From Sphingobacterium sp. UBA6711 (GTDB lineage: Bacteria > Bacteroidota > Bacteroidia > Sphingobacteriales > Sphingobacteriaceae): DNA of 12,417 bases. The translations under genes and the position numbers were made by a program. The DNA is taken from contig DKIT01000082.1 of the NCBI GenBank assembly GCA_002454415.1, forward strand, positions 25,343-37,759. The letters are read 5' to 3'. Numbering within the stretch: position 1 is the first letter of the stretch; each line of letters begins with the position of its first letter. The notes below the pieces were generated by a model. That model ran no database searches. It saw only the letters and a program-made list of their open reading frames with translations, and was not told where the DNA came from. Positions 1 to 7,076 of the stretch are shown piece by piece.

Positions 1-635
1 CTGCTTTCAAGCCTAAAGCATTGCACTTTTGCTGCATTCAAACCATCAATTATTTCAGACGTTAATTGGTTTTTCTCATATTTGTAGATATGGTTACTAT
101 CCTTAAGTAGGTATCTGCGATTTTGGAATTGAGCAATTACAGTAGGTTGATTAGGAAATAGCTTTGATGCTGTTTTAGCTATTTTTTTAGTGTAGGGATC
201 CACGGAAAAGGAAAACCATTTTTCATCGATTTGAAGTAAATTTGCGTCAAATGTAGCTTTCACATTCTTTCTATCCGCTAATTTCAAAGGGATTATACGA
301 TTCGTCTCAGATAACTCTGTTTGGAGCAGATAGTATGCATTACTGTCCACTAGAAGGATATCAGCGCCGGATTGATCGACAATCTTAACATTATTGCACA
401 CCTGTAACATAGGGATTCGTTGCTGCTGTTGTATGCTGATACCATTAGGATCCAGTACAGTAATCTGTAGATAGGGTTTTTCTTTGACCAAGACAATTTT
501 ATAAGACGTGCTTGTATGGTAACGATAACATTCACTCGCATTTGAATTTTCAAGCTTCGCTATGGAATATATCACCACAAGCAGCGTTAATTTTAGATAT
601 TTTTTGTAATCAAATTTTAGCATATGATTCTTCAT
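1..635 (-). CDS. Secreted protein of unknown function, C-terminus beyond the left edge
   Basis: An open frame runs from an ATG at 635 to the window edge without a stop, giving 211 codons of a longer protein. An in-frame TAA lies just upstream (641-639), so translation starts at 635 or at a second ATG at 623. The N-terminus is a basic stretch followed by a hydrophobic core (about residues 15-26, ...KLTLLVVIYSIA), then a polar region ending in NAS before Glu-Cys. This looks like a Sec signal peptide, so the protein is probably periplasmic or surface exposed. The rest is rich in beta-type segments and aromatic residues, with a stretch reading YLLKDSNHIYKYEKNQ. That stretch loosely resembles DKNYY-type repeats, but too weakly to assign a family. 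It is divergently oriented from the gene at 921 and separated from the operon on the right. No function is proposed. Confidence 0.75.
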   Translation of the reverse strand, partial: MKNHMLKFDYKKYLKLTLLVVIYSIAKLENSNASECYRYHTSTSYKIVLVKEKPYLQITVLDPNGISIQQQQRIPMLQVCNNVKIVDQSGADILLVDSNAYYLLQTELSETNRIIPLKLADRKNVKATFDANLLQIDEKWFSFSVDPYTKKIAKTASKLFPNQPTVIAQFQNRRYLLKDSNHIYKYEKNQLTSEIIDGLNAAKVQCFRLES

Positions 636-723
636 AACTTACATTCTAGTTGAGACTTTAGTAGCACTAAAATAAGCGGACCCGCTTTAATTTTTTTTAG
701 AAATTTTTATTCGCCCGCTACCG

Positions 724-755
724 TTTTAAATTCGTGTCATATTAATTTATATTTG
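724..755 (+). promoter_or_regulatory. Possible Bacteroidota-type promoter for the gene at 921
   Basis: TATATTTG at 748-755 matches the Bacteroidota -7 consensus TAnnTTTG exactly. At about the right distance upstream there is only TTTT (724-727), a partial match to the -33 TTTG. If used, transcription would begin near 762. The 5' leader would then be about 160 nt and would include the entire inverted repeat at 838-888. In AT-rich DNA such a match can occur by chance. Confidence 0.3.
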
Positions 756-832
756 ACGTTACCTTACCCCAGTATTTCCTGTTTTGGGATTGTTTGCGGA
801 TTATTTGCATGCTGTTAATTGAAATAAAAACC

Positions 833-892
833 TCGACTGAATAGAAAATTGTTTTTTTAAAGCAATCAAAAAAACAATTTTCTATTCAACGA
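833..892. repeat. Long perfect inverted repeat (21-bp arms, 9-nt loop)
   Basis: Positions 838-858 and 868-888 are exact reverse complements (arm TGAATAGAAAATTG followed by seven T), with loop 859-867 (aaagcaatc). Past a small internal bulge the pairing continues for 3 bp (TCG at 833-835 with CGA at 890-892). The stem is AT-rich and its T-run lies inside the arm, not after it, so it does not have the usual intrinsic-terminator layout. It sits between divergent genes, ending 32 nt before the ATG at 921. It could be a 5'-leader hairpin of that gene, an operator for a dimeric regulator, or the remains of a mobile element. Confidence 0.9.
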
Positions 893-920
893 TGTCTTGT
901 CTATGAAATAGAAAAAGCAA

Positions 921-1232
921 ATGAATTTTGATATGATTAAATGTGAAGACCTGCAGCAGGCTATTCATATACCAAACACGACGGACGAACCTAAAGAAGA
1001 AACCTGGTTTGTGAAATTTGGTGAAGAAATAATAGGAGTCGGGCTTTTTTCAAAGCAAACCGAACGCTGTGTTCTGGCAATTGTTGGCGACGGGTATGAA
1101 GATAAGAAGTTACTTGGCGATATCGATGCGTATGATACACTTGTCGTCGAGGGCTTAAACATCGCGTTTGAAGGTTACTTAAGATCCATTCGAGGAGACG
1201 TCGTAATCGGTGAGAAACAAGTGGACGATTAA
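921..1232 (+). CDS. Small acidic hypothetical protein (103 aa)
   Basis: The frame from ATG 921 to TAA 1232 encodes 103 residues with no signal peptide or membrane segment, so it is probably cytoplasmic. The composition is protein-like: an acidic N-terminal third, a central beta-type stretch (WFVKFGEEIIGVGLFSK), a possible C-terminal helix, and an acidic end. I recognise no family. The start is preceded by an A-rich stretch, as is usual in Bacteroidota. A tiny in-frame ATG-AAA-TAG lies at 903-911, so the start cannot be further upstream in this frame. The antisense frame over the same region encodes an Arg/Leu-rich product that looks like a shadow. It is the only plus-strand gene here and converges on the sulfur operon, with a gap of about 100 bp. 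Confidence 0.6.
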   Translation: MNFDMIKCEDLQQAIHIPNTTDEPKEETWFVKFGEEIIGVGLFSKQTERCVLAIVGDGYEDKKLLGDIDAYDTLVVEGLNIAFEGYLRSIRGDVVIGEKQVDD

Positions 1233-1261
1233 CTCCACGAAATAACATGATTTTACTATTG

Positions 1262-1301
1262 AGGAAAAGCTTTAAAGCGCAACCTATAGAAACGTTTTCC
1301 T
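1262..1301. repeat. Weak inverted repeat between convergent genes
   Basis: AGGAAAA (1262-1268) and TTTTCCT (1295-1301) are complementary across a 26-nt loop, which itself contains the palindrome GCTTTAAAGC (1269-1278). It lies between the stop codons of the two convergent genes, where a shared terminator would be expected. However, there is no T-run on either side and the stem is short. Its role as a terminator is doubtful. No better terminator was seen between 1233 and 1334. Confidence 0.25.
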
Positions 1302-1334
1302 AAATTATGAAAGAACTGAGGAGAATCAAGATTT

Positions 1335-2588
1335 TTAACCAAATAGCAATTTGGCGATTAGCAGCGTCAAGACAATATTGAAAGTTTGTGCGATCAAAAA
1401 TGCATACAATGGTTTCTTATTATTATGTATGAATAATTCTTTAAAATTTGTTTCCAGGCCTATCGATGTAAAAGCCAGTGCAAACCATAAACCTTGTATA
1501 CTTTTTAATTCTCCTTTTACGCTGTTGACTTGATCAGGATTGATGACAAAAGAAAATAGGAGAGAAGCAAAAATAAAACCGATGACAAATTTCGGAAAGC
1601 GTTGCCATATGACTTTTAAGGTTGGTTTCTCCGTATGCGCCGCACTTTTTGAATGCGAATATGTCCAATAAATACTGATAGCAAACGCGGCAATACCGAG
1701 TAGAACATTTTGAGAAAATTTTACGATAGTACTTATTTTTAATGCTTCTTCACCTACCAGCGAACCAGATGCAACAACAGCACCTGTCGTATCGATACTC
1801 CCGCCCAGCCAAGCGCCTGTGACTTCCTGCGATAGATCCATCCATGCAGCGAGATACGGCATAAAAATCATCATCGGGATCGCAGTGATCAAAACCAGGG
1901 AAACAACATAAGATAGCTTTTTAGGATCTCCCTTAATGGCTCCTGAAGTGGCAATGGCCGCCGACACACCACAAATCGAAACAGCCGATGAAAGCATCAT
2001 CGCCATTTCTTGATCCACTTTCAATTTCTTACAAAGCCAGAATGCAAAATACCAGACTGACAATACGACGACCAAAGCCTGAATCAGTCCTAAAGATCCC
2101 GCTTTCAATATATCACCAAAGATAACCGTCGTCCCTAACAACACTAAGCCGATTTTTACATACAATTCTGTAGAAAGTGCTTCTTTAAACCAAGAAGGTA
2201 ATTTAAAAATATTACTGATCAACAAACCGATACCCAAACTAAAAATAACTGCTTCGAGATTATACTCCTGTAAGGTACTATTACCAGCTAAAATCAACGC
2301 GCATATTGTTAATACAAAGATTAGAGGAAAAACGACCAAAAGTGATTTTAGCCGTTTCCCTAACAAGAAGGCTCCAATAAGAGCCGTAGCGAAGACCAAT
2401 AAAAATTGTTCGCCGGCTATCAGAAGATTGTGAGGTGAGAGGACCTTTGCAGAAAGTTCCGTAGCCGAAGTCCAAGGAAAACTTGGGCTAGGTACGATAA
2501 TACCAAAGAGTGCTGTAAAAATTAGGGCTAATCCTAGGATAACGACTACCCAGTCCTCGCTAATTATTTTTGATTTGGACGATGACAT
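1335..2588 (-). CDS. YeiH-family putative sulfate exporter
   Basis: This 417-residue integral membrane protein has about ten or eleven hydrophobic segments and belongs to the YeiH / 'putative sulfate exporter' family (Cons_hypoth698). Family landmarks seen are SAVSICGVSAAIA near residue 205, GGSIDTTGAVVASG near residue 265, and SIGLETNFKEL near the C-terminus. Its length is somewhat above the roughly 340 residues common in the family, because of an extended N-terminal region. The family is thought to move small sulfur oxyanions or related compounds out of the cytoplasm, but direct transport data are sparse. It is the last gene of the operon, 23 nt after the epimerase-like gene. Placed after a sulfite dehydrogenase, it most simply exports sulfite (to feed the periplasmic enzyme) or sulfate. 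That substrate is inferred from context only. Confidence 0.88.
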   Translation of the reverse strand: MSSSKSKIISEDWVVVILGLALIFTALFGIIVPSPSFPWTSATELSAKVLSPHNLLIAGEQFLLVFATALIGAFLLGKRLKSLLVVFPLIFVLTICALILAGNSTLQEYNLEAVIFSLGIGLLISNIFKLPSWFKEALSTELYVKIGLVLLGTTVIFGDILKAGSLGLIQALVVVLSVWYFAFWLCKKLKVDQEMAMMLSSAVSICGVSAAIATSGAIKGDPKKLSYVVSLVLITAIPMMIFMPYLAAWMDLSQEVTGAWLGGSIDTTGAVVASGSLVGEEALKISTIVKFSQNVLLGIAAFAISIYWTYSHSKSAAHTEKPTLKVIWQRFPKFVIGFIFASLLFSFVINPDQVNSVKGELKSIQGLWFALAFTSIGLETNFKELFIHNNKKPLYAFLIAQTFNIVLTLLIAKLLFG

Positions 2589-2611
2589 AATATGATATAG
2601 TTTATTTTTTG

Positions 2612-3544
2612 TTATTGATTGACGATGTTATTCTTGTTATTTATTAAATCGCTCAATGCACATTTAATCTTTCCAAACTTGAAATCAAATCCATCTTCGA
2701 GAGTGAACTTTGTTGTCCCGGGCACCGGCTGGAGAAGAATACTGGAATCAACAGCTTTCAAAAACGAACCGATATGAGCTAAAACCCGAGGAATAGGTAA
2801 GCCAAAAGACGTCCCTAAGCTATCTCTAAGCGCTTTCATAAATGTAGCATTGGTAACGGGGTAAGGACTACAAGCATGATAAATCCGCCGCGGTTGTGTC
2901 TGTTCAATTATCCACCACACCAATCTTACAAGATCCCGCTCATGAATCCAACTCACACATTGGCATCCATTTGAGACTTTACCGCCCAATCCCCATTTAG
3001 CCAGTGGAAGTAATTCAGCTAGCATGCCGTGCTGTTTTGACAACACGGGACTGACACGGAGTATCACTTTAAGCGTGTCTGGCAGGTCAAAAGCTGAAAA
3101 AGTAGCTTCCCATCTTTTGGTCAGCTGAGCTAAATAACCCTCTCCAATCGCTATACTTGACTCATCCTGCAATTCTTTTAACCCCGAAAAAATGGATATA
3201 CCAGAAAAGTTTATCCATAGTCTTGGACGTTTACCACACGTGACTATTGCTCTTCCCTCCGCACTCGTCGGTAAAAGGCGTGAATTCTCAAGAATTACTC
3301 TATTCTTTGACGTAAAGCGACATCGTATACTTTCTCCACTCAAGTTGATCACGGTATCCGCACTTTCCAGAACATTCACCCAAGCATCTAAATGTTCTCC
3401 GTCCCAAAACACATAAGTTACGCCGTCCTCTTTCTTTGGTTGTTGTCGCGATAAGATCACAATATGCCATCCCAATTGTAAAAACTTCTTCTTTAAAGCT
3501 GTTCCCAAATGACCAGTTCCGCCGGCGAGTATAATTTTTCTCAT
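2612..3544 (-). CDS. TIGR01777-type NAD(P)-binding epimerase-like protein
   Basis: This 310-residue soluble protein starts at ATG 3544 (MRKIILAGG). The frame could extend 5 codons to a TTG at 3559, but the Rossmann strand should begin right at the ATG start. The N-terminal Rossmann fold carries the dinucleotide motif GGTGHLG (residues 8-14). NLSGESI (67-73) and SWIHERDLV (198-206) are hallmarks of the YfcH/TIGR01777 subgroup of extended SDRs. The end (about 245-300, VPGTTKFTLEDGFDFKF) is the DUF1731 tail. The usual S-A-V-G-Y-Y-G segment is replaced by SGISIFSG, so the conserved tyrosines are missing and cofactor or substrate handling may differ. No reaction is established for the family. It lies 38 nt after the SoxC-like gene and 23 nt before the exporter, so it is probably cotranscribed, but its link to sulfur chemistry is unknown. 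Confidence 0.85.
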   Translation of the reverse strand: MRKIILAGGTGHLGTALKKKFLQLGWHIVILSRQQPKKEDGVTYVFWDGEHLDAWVNVLESADTVINLSGESIRCRFTSKNRVILENSRLLPTSAEGRAIVTCGKRPRLWINFSGISIFSGLKELQDESSIAIGEGYLAQLTKRWEATFSAFDLPDTLKVILRVSPVLSKQHGMLAELLPLAKWGLGGKVSNGCQCVSWIHERDLVRLVWWIIEQTQPRRIYHACSPYPVTNATFMKALRDSLGTSFGLPIPRVLAHIGSFLKAVDSSILLQPVPGTTKFTLEDGFDFKFGKIKCALSDLINNKNNIVNQ

Positions 3545-3582
3545 AATTTTCAAATCCAATTAATATGAGCCCCTAAATCAGA

Positions 3583-4839
3583 TCAAATACTCTCAACATC
3601 CGCAAGGTATACTTCCCCTGTTTTCTCAATATCCCAACCTACGACAGGATTGAAATGGTAGCCTGTCTTCGCGTCTCTCGCTTTGACCAGTTGATTATAT
3701 GTTGGTTGCTCATAACCGGTCTCATCAATTGCTTTACTGAGGACGCGTGTCGGTTTTCCATCCCAGTTCCACATGAATTTAAAGGCCGTATGTGCTTTTT
3801 CCAATACTGGTCCCTGTAAATGCGCTTCCTTCCATGTTTGACCATTGTCTATACTCACCAATACTTTTTTTACCTTTCCACGGCCACTCCACGCTATCCC
3901 CCGAAGTTCTTGCCAGCCTTCTTCAATTTTCTTAGGATAGGCAGGATAAGTAATAATGGATCTGGCGTCCATGACCAAACTAAACATTCGGATTTTCCCA
4001 TCTTTAACTTTCTCCGTGTATTTCGATGTCTCTTCACGCGTCATCACCGGTTTATCTGTCACTTCAATACGTCGCAACCATTTGATTTGTGTATTCCCTT
4101 CAAATCCGGGAATGACTAGCCGCATCGGATAACCTTGCTGAGGGCGAATAGCCTCCCCATTTTGACCATAGGCGATGATAGCCTCCGTCAGCGCTTCTTG
4201 CAAAGGTACACTGCGTGCCATCAAAGCGCCGACAGCACCTTCTGCCAGCAGCCATTTGGCCGCAGGTTTAACGCCAAGGTCCCGCAAGATGGTAGAAAGC
4301 AATACACCTGTCCATTCGCTTTGGCTGGTTAAACCACAGACTTCTCCCGGCGTCATTTCCCGTTTACCATAACGAAAATTGCCAGAACATTCGATGAAGC
4401 AAATTCGCGACACGGAAGGATATTTCTTGAGATCTGAAAGCTTTAATCGGATAGGTTTTTCGACTAAACCATGGATAAGCAGTTCATGTTGCTCAGGGTT
4501 GATTTCGGGAATACCTGCATGATGTCGCTCAAAATGGAGATCTGAGGGTGTAATCGTACCCTGCAGGTCTTCCAGAGGCGTCCGGGAAGCTGTGGCGTAG
4601 GTAGCTATCCGTTTAGGGCTATCGAATTTAGAACGATACCCCACTTCAGATGATGGCATCCCCTGCATTGTGCTTGGGTCGACAGTAATTTTAGAATCGA
4701 AATCAGGTTCCACGACATGATTGGATGTATGCTGATAGATCACAAGACCTACCGCAATCGCTAAAAAAATAGTTACCGTTACCGTCAACCAGCGGACAAG
4801 CTTGCGGATCTGTTTTAAATATTCTTTTCCTTCAGACAT
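3583..4839 (-). CDS. SoxC-like molybdopterin sulfite/sulfane dehydrogenase
   Basis: This 418-residue member of the sulfite oxidase family is closest in pattern to SoxC. After an N-terminal transmembrane segment (about 17-36) comes the molybdopterin domain (about 85-262), with FERHHAG (Arg105 at the place of the active-site Arg in R-N-H motifs) and FIECSGN, where Cys151 should be the molybdenum ligand. The Mo-co dimerisation domain follows (about 285-400, AWSGRGK...VSIDNGQTW). SoxC-type phrases such as TPLEDLQGTITPSDLHFERH, MTREETSKYT and DETGYEQPT support the assignment over YedY-like proteins. It should oxidise sulfite (or protein-bound sulfane) in the periplasm and pass electrons to the cytochrome c encoded 6 nt upstream. 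Unusually, the N-terminus lacks the twin arginines expected for Tat export (only IRK and VRW). No soxXYZAB genes are nearby, so free sulfite is the likelier substrate. Confidence 0.92.
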   Translation of the reverse strand: MSEGKEYLKQIRKLVRWLTVTVTIFLAIAVGLVIYQHTSNHVVEPDFDSKITVDPSTMQGMPSSEVGYRSKFDSPKRIATYATASRTPLEDLQGTITPSDLHFERHHAGIPEINPEQHELLIHGLVEKPIRLKLSDLKKYPSVSRICFIECSGNFRYGKREMTPGEVCGLTSQSEWTGVLLSTILRDLGVKPAAKWLLAEGAVGALMARSVPLQEALTEAIIAYGQNGEAIRPQQGYPMRLVIPGFEGNTQIKWLRRIEVTDKPVMTREETSKYTEKVKDGKIRMFSLVMDARSIITYPAYPKKIEEGWQELRGIAWSGRGKVKKVLVSIDNGQTWKEAHLQGPVLEKAHTAFKFMWNWDGKPTRVLSKAIDETGYEQPTYNQLVKARDAKTGYHFNPVVGWDIEKTGEVYLADVESI

Positions 4840-4845
4840 ATTATT

Positions 4846-5457
4846 CTATCTAACCTCTGGACCACCGCGACGATCATCCAAAATGTATCGTTTCTTTGCG
4901 GGCATCTCTATTTGAGGTAAAGTTGTTGCCGTAATTTTATACTCCTCTTTTATGATTCCATTCAAGTACAGCAGATAGGCTGTAATATCATAAACCTCCT
5001 GATCCGTTAGCGAACCCGGGGCGTTAAATGGCATGGAACGACGCACGTAATCAAAGATTGTTGTCGCATAGGGCCAGTAATTGCCAATGGTATTCCTTCC
5101 TGTCGAATCTGTGACCAGCTTGTCTTCGGGTCCTTCATATCCATTGGCACCGTGGCAACTGGCACATTTCTGCCGGTATATTACTGCACCATTCTTCGCA
5201 GACCCCTCGCCATCTGGCAAGCCTTTTCCGTCGGGCCGGACATCAATATCCCATTTGGCAATAAAATTTTTATCTGCGTGCCGTCCTATCCCGAACTTAT
5301 CCGGCCACGTTTCCTGATACGCTACAAGCCCGTCCGACCAATCTGTTTCATCTTGCCGCTGCCCAGCGGAAGGTAGGACCTTGTCAGCAGCATCGCAACA
5401 AATAAGCAAGATTAAAGCGAAGCCGATCACGATATATACCGCTCCGTGTTTAGTCAT
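4846..5457 (-). CDS. Monohaem cytochrome c, SoxD/SorB-like electron acceptor
   Basis: This 203-residue protein starts at ATG 5457, in the ATGACTAA overlap with the previous stop. A TTG at 5469 would add only four residues. A hydrophobic leader (about 7-20) ends in LLICCD, which could be a lipoprotein signal with an imperfect lipobox. One haem-binding motif CASCH lies at 98-102, and the likely distal ligand is Met142 in RRSMPFNAPGSL. The segments AKWDIDVRPDGKGLPDGEGS and EVYDITAYLLYLNGII are typical of cytochromes paired with SoxC/SorA-type enzymes. It should carry electrons from the molybdoenzyme encoded directly downstream towards the respiratory chain, on the periplasmic side. Paracoccus-type SoxD has two haem domains, while this one has a single haem, as in SorB. 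Confidence 0.9.
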   Translation of the reverse strand: MTKHGAVYIVIGFALILLICCDAADKVLPSAGQRQDETDWSDGLVAYQETWPDKFGIGRHADKNFIAKWDIDVRPDGKGLPDGEGSAKNGAVIYRQKCASCHGANGYEGPEDKLVTDSTGRNTIGNYWPYATTIFDYVRRSMPFNAPGSLTDQEVYDITAYLLYLNGIIKEEYKITATTLPQIEMPAKKRYILDDRRGGPEVR

Positions 5458-7057
5458 ATTGGCCAGCAACTAATTTACCTGGGGTAACCTTATAATCTTT
5501 TATAACCTTATCCAGCACTACATAAAGTGAATCACGATTTTCATCGATTCCTCTCAATATGATCCTATTGCCGTTATCGGATACCTTATAACTGAGAGCG
5601 AAACGCTGTCTTATTTCTTTTTTTGCTAATTTATCTGCTTTGGCGAATTCTCGGATACGGCGTGTCGTCCGGGCTTTTGGATGTACATCATTTACCTCTT
5701 GAATAAACTTATGTTTTACCGAGTCGGGAATCCATTCTGCCAGGGAAATGGCTGGAGTATCGGCAGAAATATTTTGCTCTTTGAGATAGTTTCGAACGCC
5801 ACCATCTCCACCTTCGCCCGCTGTTACATTCCGCTGATCGGGAATAAGTTTAAATTTATCCTCTAGGTATAATGTTTTGTTAGCTGTATCGGCATAATAG
5901 TGAAACGCACGTTGACCTCCGGCCACGCCGGAGATTTCGAAACTTCGGTTTACATCCCGCTTCGGGTCGCCACCACCGTTAGAAAGGTCCAATCGCAAAG
6001 GCCTGTTGACGCGGAAGGTGAGTGTGGACCACTTCTCAAACGTTGCAGATTGCCAACGGATGCTATCATATGGATCAAAGAGTCTTGTTTCTCCATTTAA
6101 CTTGAATTCCGTTACGTTATAAGTACCCCGCAGCTCCCTAACTCCAGGTGATGAAGGCTGTTTGTAGGGATCATATCGAAAGTCTATGTATTGTAAATAG
6201 AAAAAGACACCGACAAAAACGAATAAGATAATTGCCTTGAAGCTGATTCTAAAAAGGTTAAAGGTAGGCTTAAACCTAGGTAAATACAGTTCAATCTTCG
6301 CCGCAATTTCTTTGACAAATAAATTATAGAACGGTTTGTAATACGGAACAAGTAAATATAAGCTCAACAACACGAAATACGAACTGTAAACATGAACACC
6401 GCCATCATAAGCAAAATTCACAACAACGATCGCACCCAGCGCACCGACAAGCAATGCCGCACCAATAGGCACCGTTTTCCTGAAGAAAAGCATTGTGCCT
6501 GCACTCACTTCGAGTATACCCGCAAAGACCTGGTACCACGGCACAATTCCGAATGAAAGCCAAAAAATCTTCTGTGCGGTTAAATCACCATAGTCGGTAT
6601 CCAAGATCCCCAAAGATGGATAAGGCATCTGAACAGGAAAAAGTTTTGTAAATCCAAAACCGATAATACCCAAACCGGCTCGATAGCGCACCACAACATT
6701 AAGCCAGTAAAACAGCCTGTTGTATTCAGATCGCTCTCTTTTGAGTAATCGTAGAACAAATGTCCATATTAATGCGGCTACAATAGAAAAAAACAAGGTA
6801 TTGACCCAAATACTATAGCCCTCTAGACGGTATCCAAATGTTGTGCTGCCAAACCAATTTACACCCGAACCGAACCGACAGATATCATACAGGTCACGAT
6901 AATCCAAATTTAACCAGTCTATCGAAAAGACTTGTTTATACCATAGTGGGTTATTAGGGATGGCTATAATAATAAAGAAAATAAAGCTGACGCGAAATGC
7001 AATGAGCTGAAAGGTAGTCCACTGGGCCCTACCTTGGGACGGATTATTTACTGACAT
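5450..7057 (-). CDS. DoxX-like membrane protein with C-terminal extramembrane domain (paralog 2)
   Basis: This 535-residue protein starts at ATG 7057. The open frame reaches a TTG at 7093, but that would overlap the preceding gene. Membrane segments lie at roughly 17-34, 83-102, 122-140, 173-192, 197-217, 225-240 and 272-290. The core RYRAGLGIIGFGFTKLFPVQMPYPSLGILDTDYGDL (124-159) and NFAYDGGVHVYSSYF are signatures of the long DoxX-family proteins of Bacteroidota. Residues 306-535 form a soluble beta-rich domain that begins RGTYNVTEFKLNGET and contains DSIRWQ...FEKW. A Gly-rich plus basic helical insert (about 408-484) is absent from its upstream paralog. DoxX/DoxD relatives include the DoxD subunit of archaeal thiosulfate:quinone oxidoreductase, so a role in electron transfer from sulfur compounds to quinone is plausible but unproven. 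The cytochrome c gene overlaps its 3' end by 8 nt. Confidence 0.82.
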   Translation of the reverse strand: MSVNNPSQGRAQWTTFQLIAFRVSFIFFIIIAIPNNPLWYKQVFSIDWLNLDYRDLYDICRFGSGVNWFGSTTFGYRLEGYSIWVNTLFFSIVAALIWTFVLRLLKRERSEYNRLFYWLNVVVRYRAGLGIIGFGFTKLFPVQMPYPSLGILDTDYGDLTAQKIFWLSFGIVPWYQVFAGILEVSAGTMLFFRKTVPIGAALLVGALGAIVVVNFAYDGGVHVYSSYFVLLSLYLLVPYYKPFYNLFVKEIAAKIELYLPRFKPTFNLFRISFKAIILFVFVGVFFYLQYIDFRYDPYKQPSSPGVRELRGTYNVTEFKLNGETRLFDPYDSIRWQSATFEKWSTLTFRVNRPLRLDLSNGGGDPKRDVNRSFEISGVAGGQRAFHYYADTANKTLYLEDKFKLIPDQRNVTAGEGGDGGVRNYLKEQNISADTPAISLAEWIPDSVKHKFIQEVNDVHPKARTTRRIREFAKADKLAKKEIRQRFALSYKVSDNGNRIILRGIDENRDSLYVVLDKVIKDYKVTPGKLVAGQYD

Positions 7058-7076
7058 CTTCAAATAGTTTAAACAT

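Larger units (their letters stand above)
636..920. other. Divergent intergenic region, AT-rich
   Basis: This 285-bp stretch separates two divergently transcribed genes and contains no convincing ORF. It holds a possible plus-strand promoter (724-755), a perfect 21-bp inverted repeat (838-888), and a short hairpin at 674-687 (AAGCGG/CCGCTT with a 2-nt loop) followed by a T-rich run up to 698. The last resembles a small plus-strand terminator, but no plus-strand gene precedes it inside the window. No CAAAnnTA motif (a reverse-strand TAnnTTTG) was seen close upstream of the minus-strand gene. Confidence 0.7.

Noticed and set aside
350..553. 67-residue minus-strand frame within the left-edge gene
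   Set aside because: It is in a different frame from the open reading frame that runs from 635 to the edge with a signal peptide. The latter is far more convincing.
674..698. Short hairpin followed by T-run (possible plus-strand terminator)
   Set aside because: The stem is only 5-6 bp with a tight loop, and no plus-strand gene ends before it in the window. It is noted in the intergenic entry but not called.
991..1248. 85-residue minus-strand frame opposite the gene at 921
   Set aside because: The product is rich in Arg, Leu and Ser with no domain-like pattern, and it lies antisense to a more protein-like frame.
1339..1354. Inverted repeat CCAAAT/ATTTGG spanning the exporter stop codon region
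   Set aside because: The stem is only 6 bp and AT-rich with no following T-run, so it is not a credible terminator.
1307..1381. 24-codon plus-strand frame starting MKELRRIKIF
   Set aside because: It overlaps the 3' end of the exporter gene antisense, is very short, and has no supporting signal.
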